From contig DAOSBJ010000001.1 of assembly GCA_035360795.1 (NCBI GenBank), positions 1-59,344 on the forward strand: a DNA stretch of 59,344 bases, in the 5' to 3' direction. Positions 7,046 to 16,080 of the stretch are shown here, in pieces. Origin of the DNA: DAOOKJ01 sp035360795. Its GTDB lineage: Bacteria > Patescibacteriota > Minisyncoccia > UBA6257. A program made the translations under genes and the position numbers. How positions within the stretch are numbered: position 1 is the stretch's first letter; each line of letters opens with the position of its first letter. The notes beneath the pieces were generated by a model. The model made no database searches. It was given only the letters and a program-made list of their open reading frames with translations, and was not told where the DNA came from.

Positions 7046-8792
7046 AGATTATTTTCTCATTAGAAAGTTGCGAATGCACTATGTCACGATATACTTCGCA
7101 AGTTTTCATTAATTGATTATGGTTACCAATGCCGGCGATAGTGCCATCATCATTTAGAGTAATAATCTGGTCGGCATTTAGAATAGTACCTACGCGCTGA
7201 GCCACAATAATTACGGTATTATGAACAGTTTCTTTTTTAAGTGCTTGTCTTAATTGACTATCAGTTTTGAAGTCAAGGGCAGAAAAACTATCATCAAATA
7301 AGTATATCTCCGGCTTTTTAACTATAGCCCGGGCAATTGCCAGCCGTTGTCGTTGCCCGCCTGAAAAATTAACTCCTCCTTGTTCTACAGGAGCATATAA
7401 TTTATCAGGTAGTGCCATAACAAAATTTTTAGCCTGGGCTACTTCTAAAGCATGCCAGAGTTCTTCTTCAGTCGCATCTTCTTTTCCAAATCGCAAATTA
7501 TCGGCTATTGTTCCGCTAAAAAGAAAAGCCTTTTGTGATACCAATCCTATTCTGTCTCTTAAATCTTGCAAAAGAATATTACGAATATCTATGCCATCTA
7601 TTTTTATACTCCCGCTAGTTACGTCATAAAAACGGGGGATTAAAGCTATTAAGGTGCTCTTACCACAGCCAGTACTTCCTATAATAGCAGTAGTTTTTCC
7701 TGGCATCGCCGTGAAAGAAAGATTTTTAAGAACCGGTTCTTCTGCATCAGGATATCTAAAATCCACCTTACAAAACTCTATCTTTCCCTTTACTTTGTAT
7801 TCTGCTTTGGGAAGTAAAACTATAGGTTTGGTCGGATCTTTAATAGATGGTTCAGTATTTAATACTTCTAGTAACCGTTCAGCCGAGGCTTCAGCTCGAG
7901 GCACCATAAGAAACATACTCATAGCCAAAGTAACTGCTATCATAATTTCCATAATGTAAGTTAAAAAAGCAGTCAGATTACCTATTGCCATTGCTCCACT
8001 TTCTATTCTGTGACCTCCAAACCAAATAATGGCAATGGTAGTCATATTCATAATAATAAGAAGAGAGGGTATAGCCAAAGCAATAATTCGATTTACTCTT
8101 AAGGTGGTAGCAGTAAGGTCACGATTTGCTTTATCAAAACGTTGAGCTTCATAATTATTTTTCACAAAGGCTCTTATAACCCTGACACCCATCAGTTTTT
8201 CCCGCATAATTTGGTTCACGCGATCTATTTTGCTCTGAATAGAACGAAATAGTGGTATAGCCCTTATTAAGATAAGCCATACTACCACCGCCATCAAAGG
8301 AGCAATAATAATGATAGAAGAAGACAGCACTACGTCCTGTCGCAAAGCCATTATAATCCCGCCCAAGCACATAATGGGCGCCATAACCATAAGATTTAAT
8401 CCTAGAAGAACCAGCATCTGAATTTGGTGTACATCATTGGTATTACGGGTGATAAGAGAAGGAACGCCAAATTTATCAAGGTCAGCCTGGGAAAAACTTT
8501 CTACTTTATAAAATACAGCCTGCCTCATATCTCGTCCTACACTCATTGATATTCTAGAACCCAGATAAGAAGATGAAATGGCACAAGCTACTAATATTAG
8601 AGTAACTGCCAGCATAAAAGCGCCCGCTCTTATAATATAATTGATATCTCCCTTGGCCATCCCATTGTTAATAATATTAGCGTTGAGATTGGGCAAATAA
8701 AGACTGGCCATTACTTGAGCCAATAATAAAACTTCAGCCAAAACGACCTGTTTTCTATAAGGTTTTAAAAATTTTATTATTAAATCTTTCAT
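7038..8792 (-). CDS. ABC exporter half-transporter, degenerate partner
   Basis: A 584-residue exporter subunit: six membrane helices, then an ATPase domain with Walker A GSTGCGKST, a canonical signature FSGGQRQR, and Walker B IYLFDDSFSALD. The catalytic glutamate after Walker B is Asp, and the H-loop reads AQR, with Gln in place of His. These two changes mark the degenerate ATP site of heterodimeric exporters, whose partner here is the adjacent gene. First gene of the operon; a TATAAT lies on the minus strand at 8840-8835 with a TTTGAA at 17-nt spacing (8863-8858). Confidence 0.93.
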   Translation of the reverse strand: MKDLIIKFLKPYRKQVVLAEVLLLAQVMASLYLPNLNANIINNGMAKGDINYIIRAGAFMLAVTLILVACAISSSYLGSRISMSVGRDMRQAVFYKVESFSQADLDKFGVPSLITRNTNDVHQIQMLVLLGLNLMVMAPIMCLGGIIMALRQDVVLSSSIIIIAPLMAVVVWLILIRAIPLFRSIQSKIDRVNQIMREKLMGVRVIRAFVKNNYEAQRFDKANRDLTATTLRVNRIIALAIPSLLIIMNMTTIAIIWFGGHRIESGAMAIGNLTAFLTYIMEIMIAVTLAMSMFLMVPRAEASAERLLEVLNTEPSIKDPTKPIVLLPKAEYKVKGKIEFCKVDFRYPDAEEPVLKNLSFTAMPGKTTAIIGSTGCGKSTLIALIPRFYDVTSGSIKIDGIDIRNILLQDLRDRIGLVSQKAFLFSGTIADNLRFGKEDATEEELWHALEVAQAKNFVMALPDKLYAPVEQGGVNFSGGQRQRLAIARAIVKKPEIYLFDDSFSALDFKTDSQLRQALKKETVHNTVIIVAQRVGTILNADQIITLNDDGTIAGIGNHNQLMKTCEVYRDIVHSQLSNEKIIYE

Positions 8793-9008
8793 TTAAAATT
8801 ACCCCTATTTCTATTTTAATATCACAATTTCAATATTATACACTTAATTAAATGCTTTTCAAACAATGAAATATGATTTACCTTAAATTTTTCTTTTATA
8901 AAATTTAATTTGTTTTTTTGAATATCTTTTTTGCTTTATTTTGTTTAAAGGTATATTATAAGAAGTGAAAAAATAGAAGTGAAAAATAAATATTAAAAAT
9001 ATAAATCA

Positions 9009-9935
9009 ATGAAAAAAAATTTTATTTGGATTTTACTGGCAATAATTATTCTTTGCGGAATAAGTATTTGGTTAAGCTATAATAAAAGTCAGGTGAATTT
9101 GGTTCCATCCAATCAGCCTCCTCCAGGGGAAAATCTTATTGCTCAAGTGACTTTTCTTTGTAAAGATAATAAAACAATCGAAGCCAGCTTTTATAAAGGA
9201 GAAGCAAAGCCGGTAGAACCCGGCGAGCCGCCAATTCCTCGGGGAAAAGTGAAGCTTGTTTTAAGTGATGGCCGGAGTTTTGAATTACCTCAAACTATTT
9301 CTGCCAGTGGCGCTCGCTATGCTAATAGTGATGAGTCGTTTGTTTTTTGGAATAAAGGCAATGGCGCTTTAGTTTTGGAAAATAATGAAGAAAAAAATTA
9401 TATCGGTTGTGTAATTTTGGCTAAAGATTCAGGAAATTTACTAAACACTTATTTAGATGCTGTGGTAGGTTTCACCATTCGTTATCCGATTGATTATAAA
9501 ATAGATACTTCGTATAAGTATCAGGCTTTAGGTCCTGGTAAAGAAATTGGCGGTGTAAAATTTATTATTCCAGAGAGTTTTGCTACAGGTACTAATTTAT
9601 CAAGTTTTGATACTGGAATCTCGGTTGAAATTATTCCTACGACCGAAAATTGCCAAGCCAGCCTTTTTCTGCCTGTTACTGATAGTACTGAAGTTGAAAA
9701 TCTTGTTGATAATAATATTGAATATTCTTTCGCAAAAATTACCGAAGGCGCTGCTGGCAATTATTATGAAGAACAAGTTTGGGCGCTTATAGAAACTAAT
9801 CCCTGCATTGCTCTCCGCTATCTAATCCACTCAACCAATATTAATAATTATCCCGAAAGGATGGTTAAAGAATTCGATCGTGCCAATCTCCTAAATACTT
9901 TTGATAAAATTCGTTCTTCTTTGGTTATTTTGTAA
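9009..9935 (+). CDS. Membrane-anchored MliC-like protein
   Basis: A 308-residue protein with an N-terminal membrane helix (residues ~4-24). Residues ~43-135 resemble the MliC fold (inhibitor of C-type lysozyme): V-T-F-L-C-K-D-N-K-T-I-E-A, L-S-D-G-R, the block LPQTISASGARYAN, F-W-N-K-G, and a closing Y-I-G-C. The two cysteines are placed as in the family. A second domain (~145-308) begins VVGFTIRYPIDYKI, similar to extracytoplasmic PsbP-like modules. MliC proteins shield peptidoglycan from host-type lysozyme; here the anchor and fusion suggest a cell-surface role, which is inference. 173 nt of unassigned sequence follow. Confidence 0.75.
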   Translation: MKKNFIWILLAIIILCGISIWLSYNKSQVNLVPSNQPPPGENLIAQVTFLCKDNKTIEASFYKGEAKPVEPGEPPIPRGKVKLVLSDGRSFELPQTISASGARYANSDESFVFWNKGNGALVLENNEEKNYIGCVILAKDSGNLLNTYLDAVVGFTIRYPIDYKIDTSYKYQALGPGKEIGGVKFIIPESFATGTNLSSFDTGISVEIIPTTENCQASLFLPVTDSTEVENLVDNNIEYSFAKITEGAAGNYYEEQVWALIETNPCIALRYLIHSTNINNYPERMVKEFDRANLLNTFDKIRSSLVIL

Positions 9936-10108
9936 GATATCTTATACTATTTTAACTGGTCAACAAAAACAAAATAAAATAACAAATGAAAATAATTTTA
10001 TGAAATCAAAAAAGAATCTATTAATTGTAATAGGAGTAATTTAAGAAGCCAGGAAGTGAGCACGAAGTTATCTAATCGACTTACAGAATTAGGCAGAAAA
10101 TAATAATC

Positions 10109-11284
10109 TTAAGCTCTCTTTTGAGTAGTTTCCAAGATTTTCGCGCAAATAAGGCCAATAATAGAAAAAATAATAGCAACGGTAATTAAATAATTATCGC
10201 TTTTAATTGCGCTTAAAAGAAAACTTGGAATCGTACCGCCTAAAGTAGAAATAAGACTTGAGGCAGCGCCGGCTTTTTGAACCTGCTCTTCAAAAAGGTC
10301 TAATGATAAAGCGGCTCCATTGCTTTCTTTAATTGCATAGTCAACTCCAAAAGCACATAAGGTAATTGCCAATACCCAAATGTTTTTGCTTAAGAGAAAA
10401 CACACCCCTCCAACAATTCCTATCAAGATTTCCAGATAAAGCATTTTAAAACGACCTATTTTGTCAGAAATTGCTCCCATTGGGTGAGTTAATAATACTC
10501 TCGTAATTTGAAAGATTATAAGAAGAAGGCCAATGTAAGAAGCGCCATAAAGGTTCTGAATAGTAAGAGGAATTTTTGCAGTAATTAATCCAAAAATCCA
10601 ACCAGTGGCAATAGAGCTGGGCAAAAGTAAAAGGATTCTTCTATCAAAAACAAATTTTAGAATTTCTTTCAACTGACCAATAAAACTTCTTGAATAACTC
10701 TCTTGAAATTTTGATTTTGGCTCTCTTAAAAAGATTAAAAGAATGAGAAAGCCTAGAAAAGCAATAATTGTAAGAATGAAATAAAAATTTACAAAAGACC
10801 CCCGAGCCAAATAGAGCGAACCAAAAACCAAACTCAAAGTTGCCCCAATTCTTACTCCAGCGCGATAAAAACCATTAAAACTTCCTCGTTTTTCTTTAGG
10901 ACTAACTGCTCCAATATATGCCACTTCAACATTACCCTTTAATCCTGCCCCTAATCCCAAACAAATAGCCGCCGTATATAAAAAAAGAACATTTCTCGTA
11001 ATAATAGCCAATATAAAAAGAGGATAAGAGAAAAAACCCAAAACTAAAGATTTTTTTAAGCCAATTTTAGAACTTATAAAAGGCGCCGCAATCTTTCCCA
11101 AAAATATTACCCCATATAAAAGCGAAAGGGCTTTTAGGGCGAAAGTTAATTGACCAGTGGTTTTATAAAAAGCGGTAAAATAATGTTCTGCTGCTTGCCA
11201 GCCAAAAAATAAAATTCCTCCTGCCAGAGTTAAAATTATAATATCTGCGTATTGATGAAGAGAAAACCGTTGCTTATTTTCCAT
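10109..11284 (-). CDS. MFS transporter
   Basis: A 391-residue protein with about twelve hydrophobic segments and the half-and-half layout of the major facilitator superfamily. A family-type loop-2/3 motif (GKIAAPFISSKIGLKK, about residues 62-77) and its second-half counterpart (THPMGAISDKIGRFKM) are present. No substrate signature is recognised. It lies 13 nt downstream of the VanY-type carboxypeptidase gene and is probably co-transcribed with it; a link to cell-wall fragment or amino-acid handling is only a guess from this neighbour. Confidence 0.88.
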   Translation of the reverse strand: MENKQRFSLHQYADIIILTLAGGILFFGWQAAEHYFTAFYKTTGQLTFALKALSLLYGVIFLGKIAAPFISSKIGLKKSLVLGFFSYPLFILAIITRNVLFLYTAAICLGLGAGLKGNVEVAYIGAVSPKEKRGSFNGFYRAGVRIGATLSLVFGSLYLARGSFVNFYFILTIIAFLGFLILLIFLREPKSKFQESYSRSFIGQLKEILKFVFDRRILLLLPSSIATGWIFGLITAKIPLTIQNLYGASYIGLLLIIFQITRVLLTHPMGAISDKIGRFKMLYLEILIGIVGGVCFLLSKNIWVLAITLCAFGVDYAIKESNGAALSLDLFEEQVQKAGAASSLISTLGGTIPSFLLSAIKSDNYLITVAIIFSIIGLICAKILETTQKRA

Positions 11285-11297
11285 ATCTTTGTAAACC

Positions 11298-12179
11298 TTA
11301 CCAGTCGAAAATTGAAATTAGATATTCGTCAATTTCGCGCTGGTCTAAATCGTAAAAATTTTTATTTTCTTGATGAAGTTTGGTGGCTAATCTAATACCG
11401 ACAAATCGCCAATGCCAAGGTTCAAAAATATAATATTTGTTATTTTCCGGATAAGATAAAATAAAACCGTATTTATAAGCATTTTCTAAAAGCCATTTAT
11501 ATGCTTTCGTTTTATGAAATAAAGAAGAATTTCCATTGAATTCACTGGTAGTAAAATCAATAGTTGTTCCTAATTGGTGTTCTGAATATCCTTGGTCAGC
11601 AACAAATTTATTTGCTCCAGAACCATAAGAAAAAGAAGAACTGGATTTAATATTTGCTTGTTCAAAAAAAGAACGATATCCCCATTTAACTTTTAAATCG
11701 ATTTGATTCTTTTTTGCTTCTTCTAAGAGAGTATATAAAAACGGCAAAACATTACCGTGGATATATTGTTCCTTTGAATTGTTTACATATTGGGGGTCAA
11801 TCGGGAGCAGGGTCTTTGGCACATAGTTCTCGTTTAAAAAATAAACTTTGGAATATTTTTTTAATAGTTCTTCGTCTAAATTTCTTAATTTTACAATCGT
11901 ATTAACATTTTGTTTTAAACCCTCGAGGTCCGAAGAGAAATTGCTGATTTTTGTTTCTTCTTCGGCTATTTTTTGTTGAAGAGCCAAATTTTCTTCGATT
12001 TTCTTTTCCACTAAATTTCTATAGCCCTCGCTTATTTTTTGATAGATAGCGAGGTTATTTTTTGTTTGTTTGAATTCATTTAAAAAAATATAAGAACTGA
12101 GACAAAAATAAAAAAGAGCGCCAAAACCAAGCCAAACAGCAACTATTATAACTACTGTTTTGAAAAACGATTTTTTCAT
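11298..12179 (-). CDS. D-alanyl-D-alanine carboxypeptidase, VanY family (M15B)
   Basis: A 293-residue protein with a membrane helix (residues ~9-32), a coiled-coil stalk (~38-105), and an M15B catalytic domain. Zinc ligands and catalytic residues are visible: S-E-H201-Q-L-G-T-T-I-D208 and E253-P-W-H256-W-R. GYRSFFEQ (168-175) is the usual upstream motif. It trims the terminal D-Ala from peptidoglycan stem peptides on the outer face of the membrane. It is divergent from, and shares a promoter region with, the hydrolase-murF-ddl group, so peptide synthesis and trimming genes are clustered. Confidence 0.93.
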   Translation of the reverse strand: MKKSFFKTVVIIVAVWLGFGALFYFCLSSYIFLNEFKQTKNNLAIYQKISEGYRNLVEKKIEENLALQQKIAEEETKISNFSSDLEGLKQNVNTIVKLRNLDEELLKKYSKVYFLNENYVPKTLLPIDPQYVNNSKEQYIHGNVLPFLYTLLEEAKKNQIDLKVKWGYRSFFEQANIKSSSSFSYGSGANKFVADQGYSEHQLGTTIDFTTSEFNGNSSLFHKTKAYKWLLENAYKYGFILSYPENNKYYIFEPWHWRFVGIRLATKLHQENKNFYDLDQREIDEYLISIFDW

Positions 12180-12194
12180 TTATTTTACTTCTTT

Positions 12195-12236
12195 ATTATA
12201 TCAACCTTTGAAATATAATGCAAAATGCGATAAAAT
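12195..12236. promoter_or_regulatory. Overlapping divergent promoters
   Basis: Minus strand: TTGCAT (12223-12218), 17 nt, TATAAT (12200-12195), reading into the VanY gene 16 nt away. Plus strand: TTGAAA (12208-12213), 17 nt, TAAAAT (12231-12236), with the hydrolase ATG only 9 nt beyond. The two promoters interleave, so firing of one probably limits the other, and the plus-strand mRNA is nearly leaderless. Confidence 0.7.
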
Positions 12237-12245
12237 ACTGAAAAG

Positions 12246-13004
12246 ATGGAAAAAGAACTAATTTTAAACGGGCTTCTGGTCCACACTTATTTCAAAAAAT
12301 CTTTAGAAAAATCTAAAGGAAATGTCTTGCTTCTTCATGGCTGGGGGGTTTCTGCCTCTATTTTCGATTCGCTGGTAGAATTTCTCACTAAAGAAAATTT
12401 CGATGTCTATCTAATCGATTTTCCTGGTTTTGGCGAATCGCCAGCGCCAAAAACACCTTTAGTGTTGGAAAACTATTCGCTACTGGTAAAAGAATTCATT
12501 GAAAAAGAAATTAAAGAAGAGACTATTGTTTTAGCTCATTCATTTGGAGGAAGAGTAGCCATTAAACTCGCTAGTAATTTCCCGCAATTGATTAAAAAAT
12601 TGGTTTTAATAGACAGCGCAGGTTTTGTTAGAAAGGGCTTAAAAAATACTTTGATTAAAATTTTTGCCAAGATTTTTAAACCTCTCTTTAAACTTCCAGT
12701 CCTTTCCTCTTTGAAAATTAAAGTTTATAAAAAAATTGGCACCGAGGATTATCTTTCTAATCTTGAACTTAAAAAAACTTATGCCAATATTGTTAAAGAA
12801 GATTTAACAGAGGAAATGAAAAAGATTTCCGTTGAAACAATTATTATTTGGGGGAAAAGCGATAAAACTACTCCTTTAGAATGGGGAAAGAAAATGCATC
12901 AATTAATCAAAAATTCTATATTTTACGAAATAAAAGGAGGCCATTTTTGTTTTTTAGACAATTCATCTGAATTCAATTTTATTTTAAAAAATATTCTTGG
13001 TTAA
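12246..13004 (+). CDS. Alpha/beta-fold hydrolase
   Basis: A 252-residue protein with a full alpha/beta-hydrolase set: oxyanion motif H31-G-W-G, nucleophile elbow A-H-S99-F-G-G, acid D206 (WGKSD) and base H233 (GGHFCF). It has no signal peptide and is likely cytosolic. The family covers esterases, lipases and C-C hydrolases, so the substrate is unknown. It is followed 18 nt later by the MurF-type gene. Confidence 0.9.
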   Translation: MEKELILNGLLVHTYFKKSLEKSKGNVLLLHGWGVSASIFDSLVEFLTKENFDVYLIDFPGFGESPAPKTPLVLENYSLLVKEFIEKEIKEETIVLAHSFGGRVAIKLASNFPQLIKKLVLIDSAGFVRKGLKNTLIKIFAKIFKPLFKLPVLSSLKIKVYKKIGTEDYLSNLELKKTYANIVKEDLTEEMKKISVETIIIWGKSDKTTPLEWGKKMHQLIKNSIFYEIKGGHFCFLDNSSEFNFILKNILG

Positions 13005-13022
13005 AATAAAAATAATTTGACA

Positions 13023-14447
13023 ATGTCTAAGCTCATAAAAATCCTATTTTTTTATCCCTTATACTTTCTTCAGTTAGAAAACTACCAATTGAAAAGATTT
13101 TATCGGGTTTATTTTAAAAAGGTTTTTGTTTTAGAAAAACCACGGCAAAAACTCGTTTTAACCTTGAAAATGAAAGTTATTATCTTGGTTTCATTAGCAA
13201 TAATTCTTTTGTCTGGAGCACTATTTTTAAAAAAGTTTTCTGTTACCCTCGGAATTCTCGTCAGTTTTATCCTTGCCTTATGTTTTCCCTTTATTGTTGG
13301 TTTAAGTGTGATAATTCTTCTTCCTTTTGATATTTTAATCAAAAAATTAAATATTTTAGAGGCGCGACAAAAAATTAGAAAATTAAAAAATCTGAAAATA
13401 ATTGGTATTACTGGTAGTTATGGAAAAACTTCTTTTAAGGAAATTTTGGCTACTATTTTGGGAGTAAAATATAAAGTAGTTTATACTCCGGAAAATAAAA
13501 ACACTCCGCTGGGAATCAGCCGCCTGATTTTGAAAAATTTAAAGCCAGAGACGGAAATTTTTGTTGCCGAAATGAGCGCCTGGCAAAAGGGGGATATAAA
13601 AACCCTTTGTCAAATAGCGCCACCGGAAGTAGCGGTTCTAACCGGCATAAATGAAAGCCATTTAGAGAGATTTAAAACCATTGAAAATACAATTAACACC
13701 AAATTTGAGATTGTAAAATATTCAAAGGAGAATGCTTTAGTTGTTCTAAATGCAGACAATAATTATATTATAAAAAACTACAAAAAATATGTTGACAATA
13801 AAAAGGTAATCTTCTTTGGCAAAGAAAATGAAGAATTTTTAAATTATAAAATTAAAGAAATAACTTTTAACGAAAACACCTTAAAACAAACTTTTGTTTT
13901 AGAATTAGAAGGTAAAACTTATCAATTTGAAATTCCCTTTTTGGGTGAATATGCGGTTGCGATGACTATTGGCGCAATTTTAATTGCGAAATATTTCAAT
14001 TTAGATGACACAGAAATAAAAATAGGCTTAAGTTTATTAAAACCAGTTGAACATCGCCTCCAACCAATTTTTCACGGCAATACTTTAATTATTGATGATA
14101 GTTATAATGGCAACCCCAATGGCGCCAGAGAGGCGATTAAAGTTCTATCCCGCTTTAAAAACAAAAGAAAAATATATGTTACGCCGGGCCTGGTGGAAAC
14201 TGGCAGCCGCAGTAATGAGATTCATAAAGAAATTGGAAAATTATTGGCACCAGTGGCAGATTTGGTAATTTTAATCAAAAACAGCGTGACGGATTTTATC
14301 ATTGAAGGCTTAAAAGAAAATAATTTTAATTCAGAAAAAATCATTGTGTATAATACTCCTTTTGAATTAGAAGAAAATATCAACAAGATAATCAGAAATA
14401 ATGATGTAGTTCTGTTTCAAAATGATTGGCCAGACAACTACCTGTAA
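13023..14447 (+). CDS. murF: Mur ligase (MurF-type) with a membrane N-terminus
   Basis: A 474-residue protein. The start is taken at ATG 13023; a TTG two codons upstream is also in frame. The central ATPase domain has P-loop GITGSYGKTS (~128-137), then TPENKNTPLG and AEMSAWQKGDI, and a C-terminal ligase domain with DDSYNGNPNGAREA, all in MurF order. MurF adds D-Ala-D-Ala to the UDP-MurNAc-tripeptide. The usual N-terminal substrate-binding domain is absent: residues 1-~110 instead hold two or three membrane helices (~50-70, ~76-104), so the enzyme may act at the membrane. The D-Ala-D-Ala ligase gene follows, which supports the MurF call. Confidence 0.8.
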   Translation: MSKLIKILFFYPLYFLQLENYQLKRFYRVYFKKVFVLEKPRQKLVLTLKMKVIILVSLAIILLSGALFLKKFSVTLGILVSFILALCFPFIVGLSVIILLPFDILIKKLNILEARQKIRKLKNLKIIGITGSYGKTSFKEILATILGVKYKVVYTPENKNTPLGISRLILKNLKPETEIFVAEMSAWQKGDIKTLCQIAPPEVAVLTGINESHLERFKTIENTINTKFEIVKYSKENALVVLNADNNYIIKNYKKYVDNKKVIFFGKENEEFLNYKIKEITFNENTLKQTFVLELEGKTYQFEIPFLGEYAVAMTIGAILIAKYFNLDDTEIKIGLSLLKPVEHRLQPIFHGNTLIIDDSYNGNPNGAREAIKVLSRFKNKRKIYVTPGLVETGSRSNEIHKEIGKLLAPVADLVILIKNSVTDFIIEGLKENNFNSEKIIVYNTPFELEENINKIIRNNDVVLFQNDWPDNYL

Positions 14448-14489
14448 AATTAACTGCCAATAACATTTTCTTTTTGAAATTTGTTTTGG

Positions 14490-14495
14490 TAAAAT
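14490..14495 (+). promoter_or_regulatory. Extended -10 ahead of ddl
   Basis: TAAAAT preceded by TGG forms a TGn extended -10 ending 5 nt before the ddl ATG at 14501. Transcription would begin on or beside the start codon, giving a leaderless message. Confidence 0.5.
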
Positions 14496-14500
14496 AAAAT

Positions 14501-15676
14501 ATGAATCGTAAAAAAGCAACAATTGGGGTTTTCTTTGGCAGTCGAAGCCCTGAACACGATATTTCTATTATTACGGCTGAATTAATTATCAGCGGTTTAA
14601 AAGGATTGGAATATCCTGTTATTCCTGTTTATTTCGCCAAAGACGGCACTTGGTATATTAATGAAAAATTGGGCAATTTGTCTTTTTTCCAAACTGATAT
14701 CTGGGATTTTAAAAATTGGCATCGCTATTATTTAGATTTAGAAAATTCCAAAGAAAAAATCGTTTTAAAACAAAAGGGGATTTTTGGGAAAAAAGTTGTT
14801 ATTGAAATTGCTTTTCCGGCTTTTCATGGTCAATATGGCGAAGACGGTACTATCCAAGGATTATGGGAGACTTTTAATGTTCCTTACATTGGTTGCGATG
14901 TTTCGTCTTGCGCCCTGGCAAAAGACAAAGTCTTTACAAAATTAATTTATCAGGCAAACCAGATTCCGACAGTAAATTTTGTCTATTTTTACAATTTTGA
15001 GTGGAATATTCAAAAAGAGAAAATTTTAAAAGAAATTGAAACAAAACTTAATTATCCTCTGTTTGTAAAACCGGCAAGACTTGGTTCATCTATTGGAATA
15101 AAAAAAGTGAAAAATCAAAACGAATTAGAAGAAGCAATAGAAGTTGCCCTTCACTATGATGAAAAAGTTCTAGTGGAAAATGGAATTGAAAATGTTAGAG
15201 ATTTAACTTGCGCAGTTTTGGGAAATTTCAAAAACCCCTTTGTTTCTTTGGTTCAAGAATCTCTTTATGAGGTTGACTTTTTTACTTTTGAAGATAAATA
15301 CTTGAAAGGTGGAGGCGCTCAAACTGGAAAAGCCCGGCAAAAAATAGTTATTCCCGCAGAAATTCCCAATAAATTAACTGAAGAGATTCAAAAATTGGCA
15401 AAAGAAATTTTTATAATGTTTGGCGGCACTGGAATTTCAAGAATTGACTTTTTATATGACGAAGAAGAAAATAAATTATATGCTAATGAAATTAATCCCT
15501 TGCCCGGCACTCTTTATCATCATTTATTTAAAAAGAGCGGAGTTGAATTTCCTCAACTCCTGCAAAAACTAATTGATTTGGCGCTTGAAAGACATAAAGA
15601 AAAACAGCAATTAATCACTACTTTTAACTCTTCAGTTCTAAAATCCAGTAATCTAAAAGAAAAATTGAAACTTTAA
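14501..15676 (+). CDS. ddl: D-alanine--D-alanine ligase
   Basis: A 391-residue ATP-grasp enzyme. Motifs in order: GVFFGSRSPEHDIS (residues 8-21), HGQYGEDGTIQG (~108-119), YIGC, VKPARLGSSIGI (~188-199), and NEINPLPGT (~329-337) with the metal-binding Glu/Asn. The family makes the D-Ala-D-Ala dipeptide used by MurF, encoded just upstream. It is slightly longer than the ~350-residue norm owing to a polar C-terminal tail. Substrate could be D-Ala-D-Lac in principle; nothing seen here points to that. Confidence 0.95.
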   Translation: MNRKKATIGVFFGSRSPEHDISIITAELIISGLKGLEYPVIPVYFAKDGTWYINEKLGNLSFFQTDIWDFKNWHRYYLDLENSKEKIVLKQKGIFGKKVVIEIAFPAFHGQYGEDGTIQGLWETFNVPYIGCDVSSCALAKDKVFTKLIYQANQIPTVNFVYFYNFEWNIQKEKILKEIETKLNYPLFVKPARLGSSIGIKKVKNQNELEEAIEVALHYDEKVLVENGIENVRDLTCAVLGNFKNPFVSLVQESLYEVDFFTFEDKYLKGGGAQTGKARQKIVIPAEIPNKLTEEIQKLAKEIFIMFGGTGISRIDFLYDEEENKLYANEINPLPGTLYHHLFKKSGVEFPQLLQKLIDLALERHKEKQQLITTFNSSVLKSSNLKEKLKL

Positions 15677-15724
15677 TTTCAAAATTTTAAAAAGGTCGAA
15701 AAAAAATTAATTTAATTTACTTTT

Positions 15725-16003
15725 ATGGTAACAACGGTTATTAAAAAAAGTGGCCAAGAGGAACCGTTTGATGTCGAAAAGATTAAAAAGGCAGTTAGAG
15801 GCGCTTGCCGCGAAGCAGAATTAGACGAAACAAAACAAGAAGAATTAGCAAATTTAATTAGTGAAAAAATAATAGAAATGTATGCAGAGCAAAATGAAGT
15901 TACTGCCTTGGAATTAAGAGAAAAGATATTAGGAGAATTAGAAATAATGGCTCCAGAAGCAGCAACTGCTTGGCATAACTACGAAGCAAGAAAAACAAAG
16001 TAA
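15725..16003 (+). CDS. Standalone ATP-cone domain protein
   Basis: A 92-residue protein that is one ATP-cone: VIKKSGQEEPFDVEKIKKAV at residues 5-24, then paired helices with VTALELREKI and a C-terminal W-H-N-Y-E. ATP cones bind ATP or dATP and act as nucleotide sensors in ribonucleotide reductase and NrdR. With no catalytic or zinc module attached, this one may work as a free regulator; that is inference. A strong terminator follows. Confidence 0.88.
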   Translation: MVTTVIKKSGQEEPFDVEKIKKAVRGACREAELDETKQEELANLISEKIIEMYAEQNEVTALELREKILGELEIMAPEAATAWHNYEARKTK

Positions 16004-16018
16004 AGAAAAAATAAAAAG

Positions 16019-16046
16019 GGGGCAATCTATTGCCCCTTAGTTTTTT
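16019..16046 (+). terminator. Intrinsic terminator
   Basis: GGGGCAA (16019-16025) pairs with TTGCCCC (16030-16036) around TCTA, followed after 4 nt by six T. It separates the ATP-cone gene from prmC and rules out any prmC start within 16019-16046. Confidence 0.88.
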
Positions 16047-16080
16047 ATTTCTATATTTTTTAGCCAAGCAATATCAAAAT

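Noticed and set aside
7267..7959. Open frames antisense to the ABC exporter genes
   Set aside because: They are shadows of the minus-strand coding regions and have no family-like motifs.
10000..10044. A 14-residue micro-ORF (MKSKKNLLIVIGVI) in 9936-10108
   Set aside because: Too short to support; it could be the start of a decayed anchored protein, but nothing recognisable follows.
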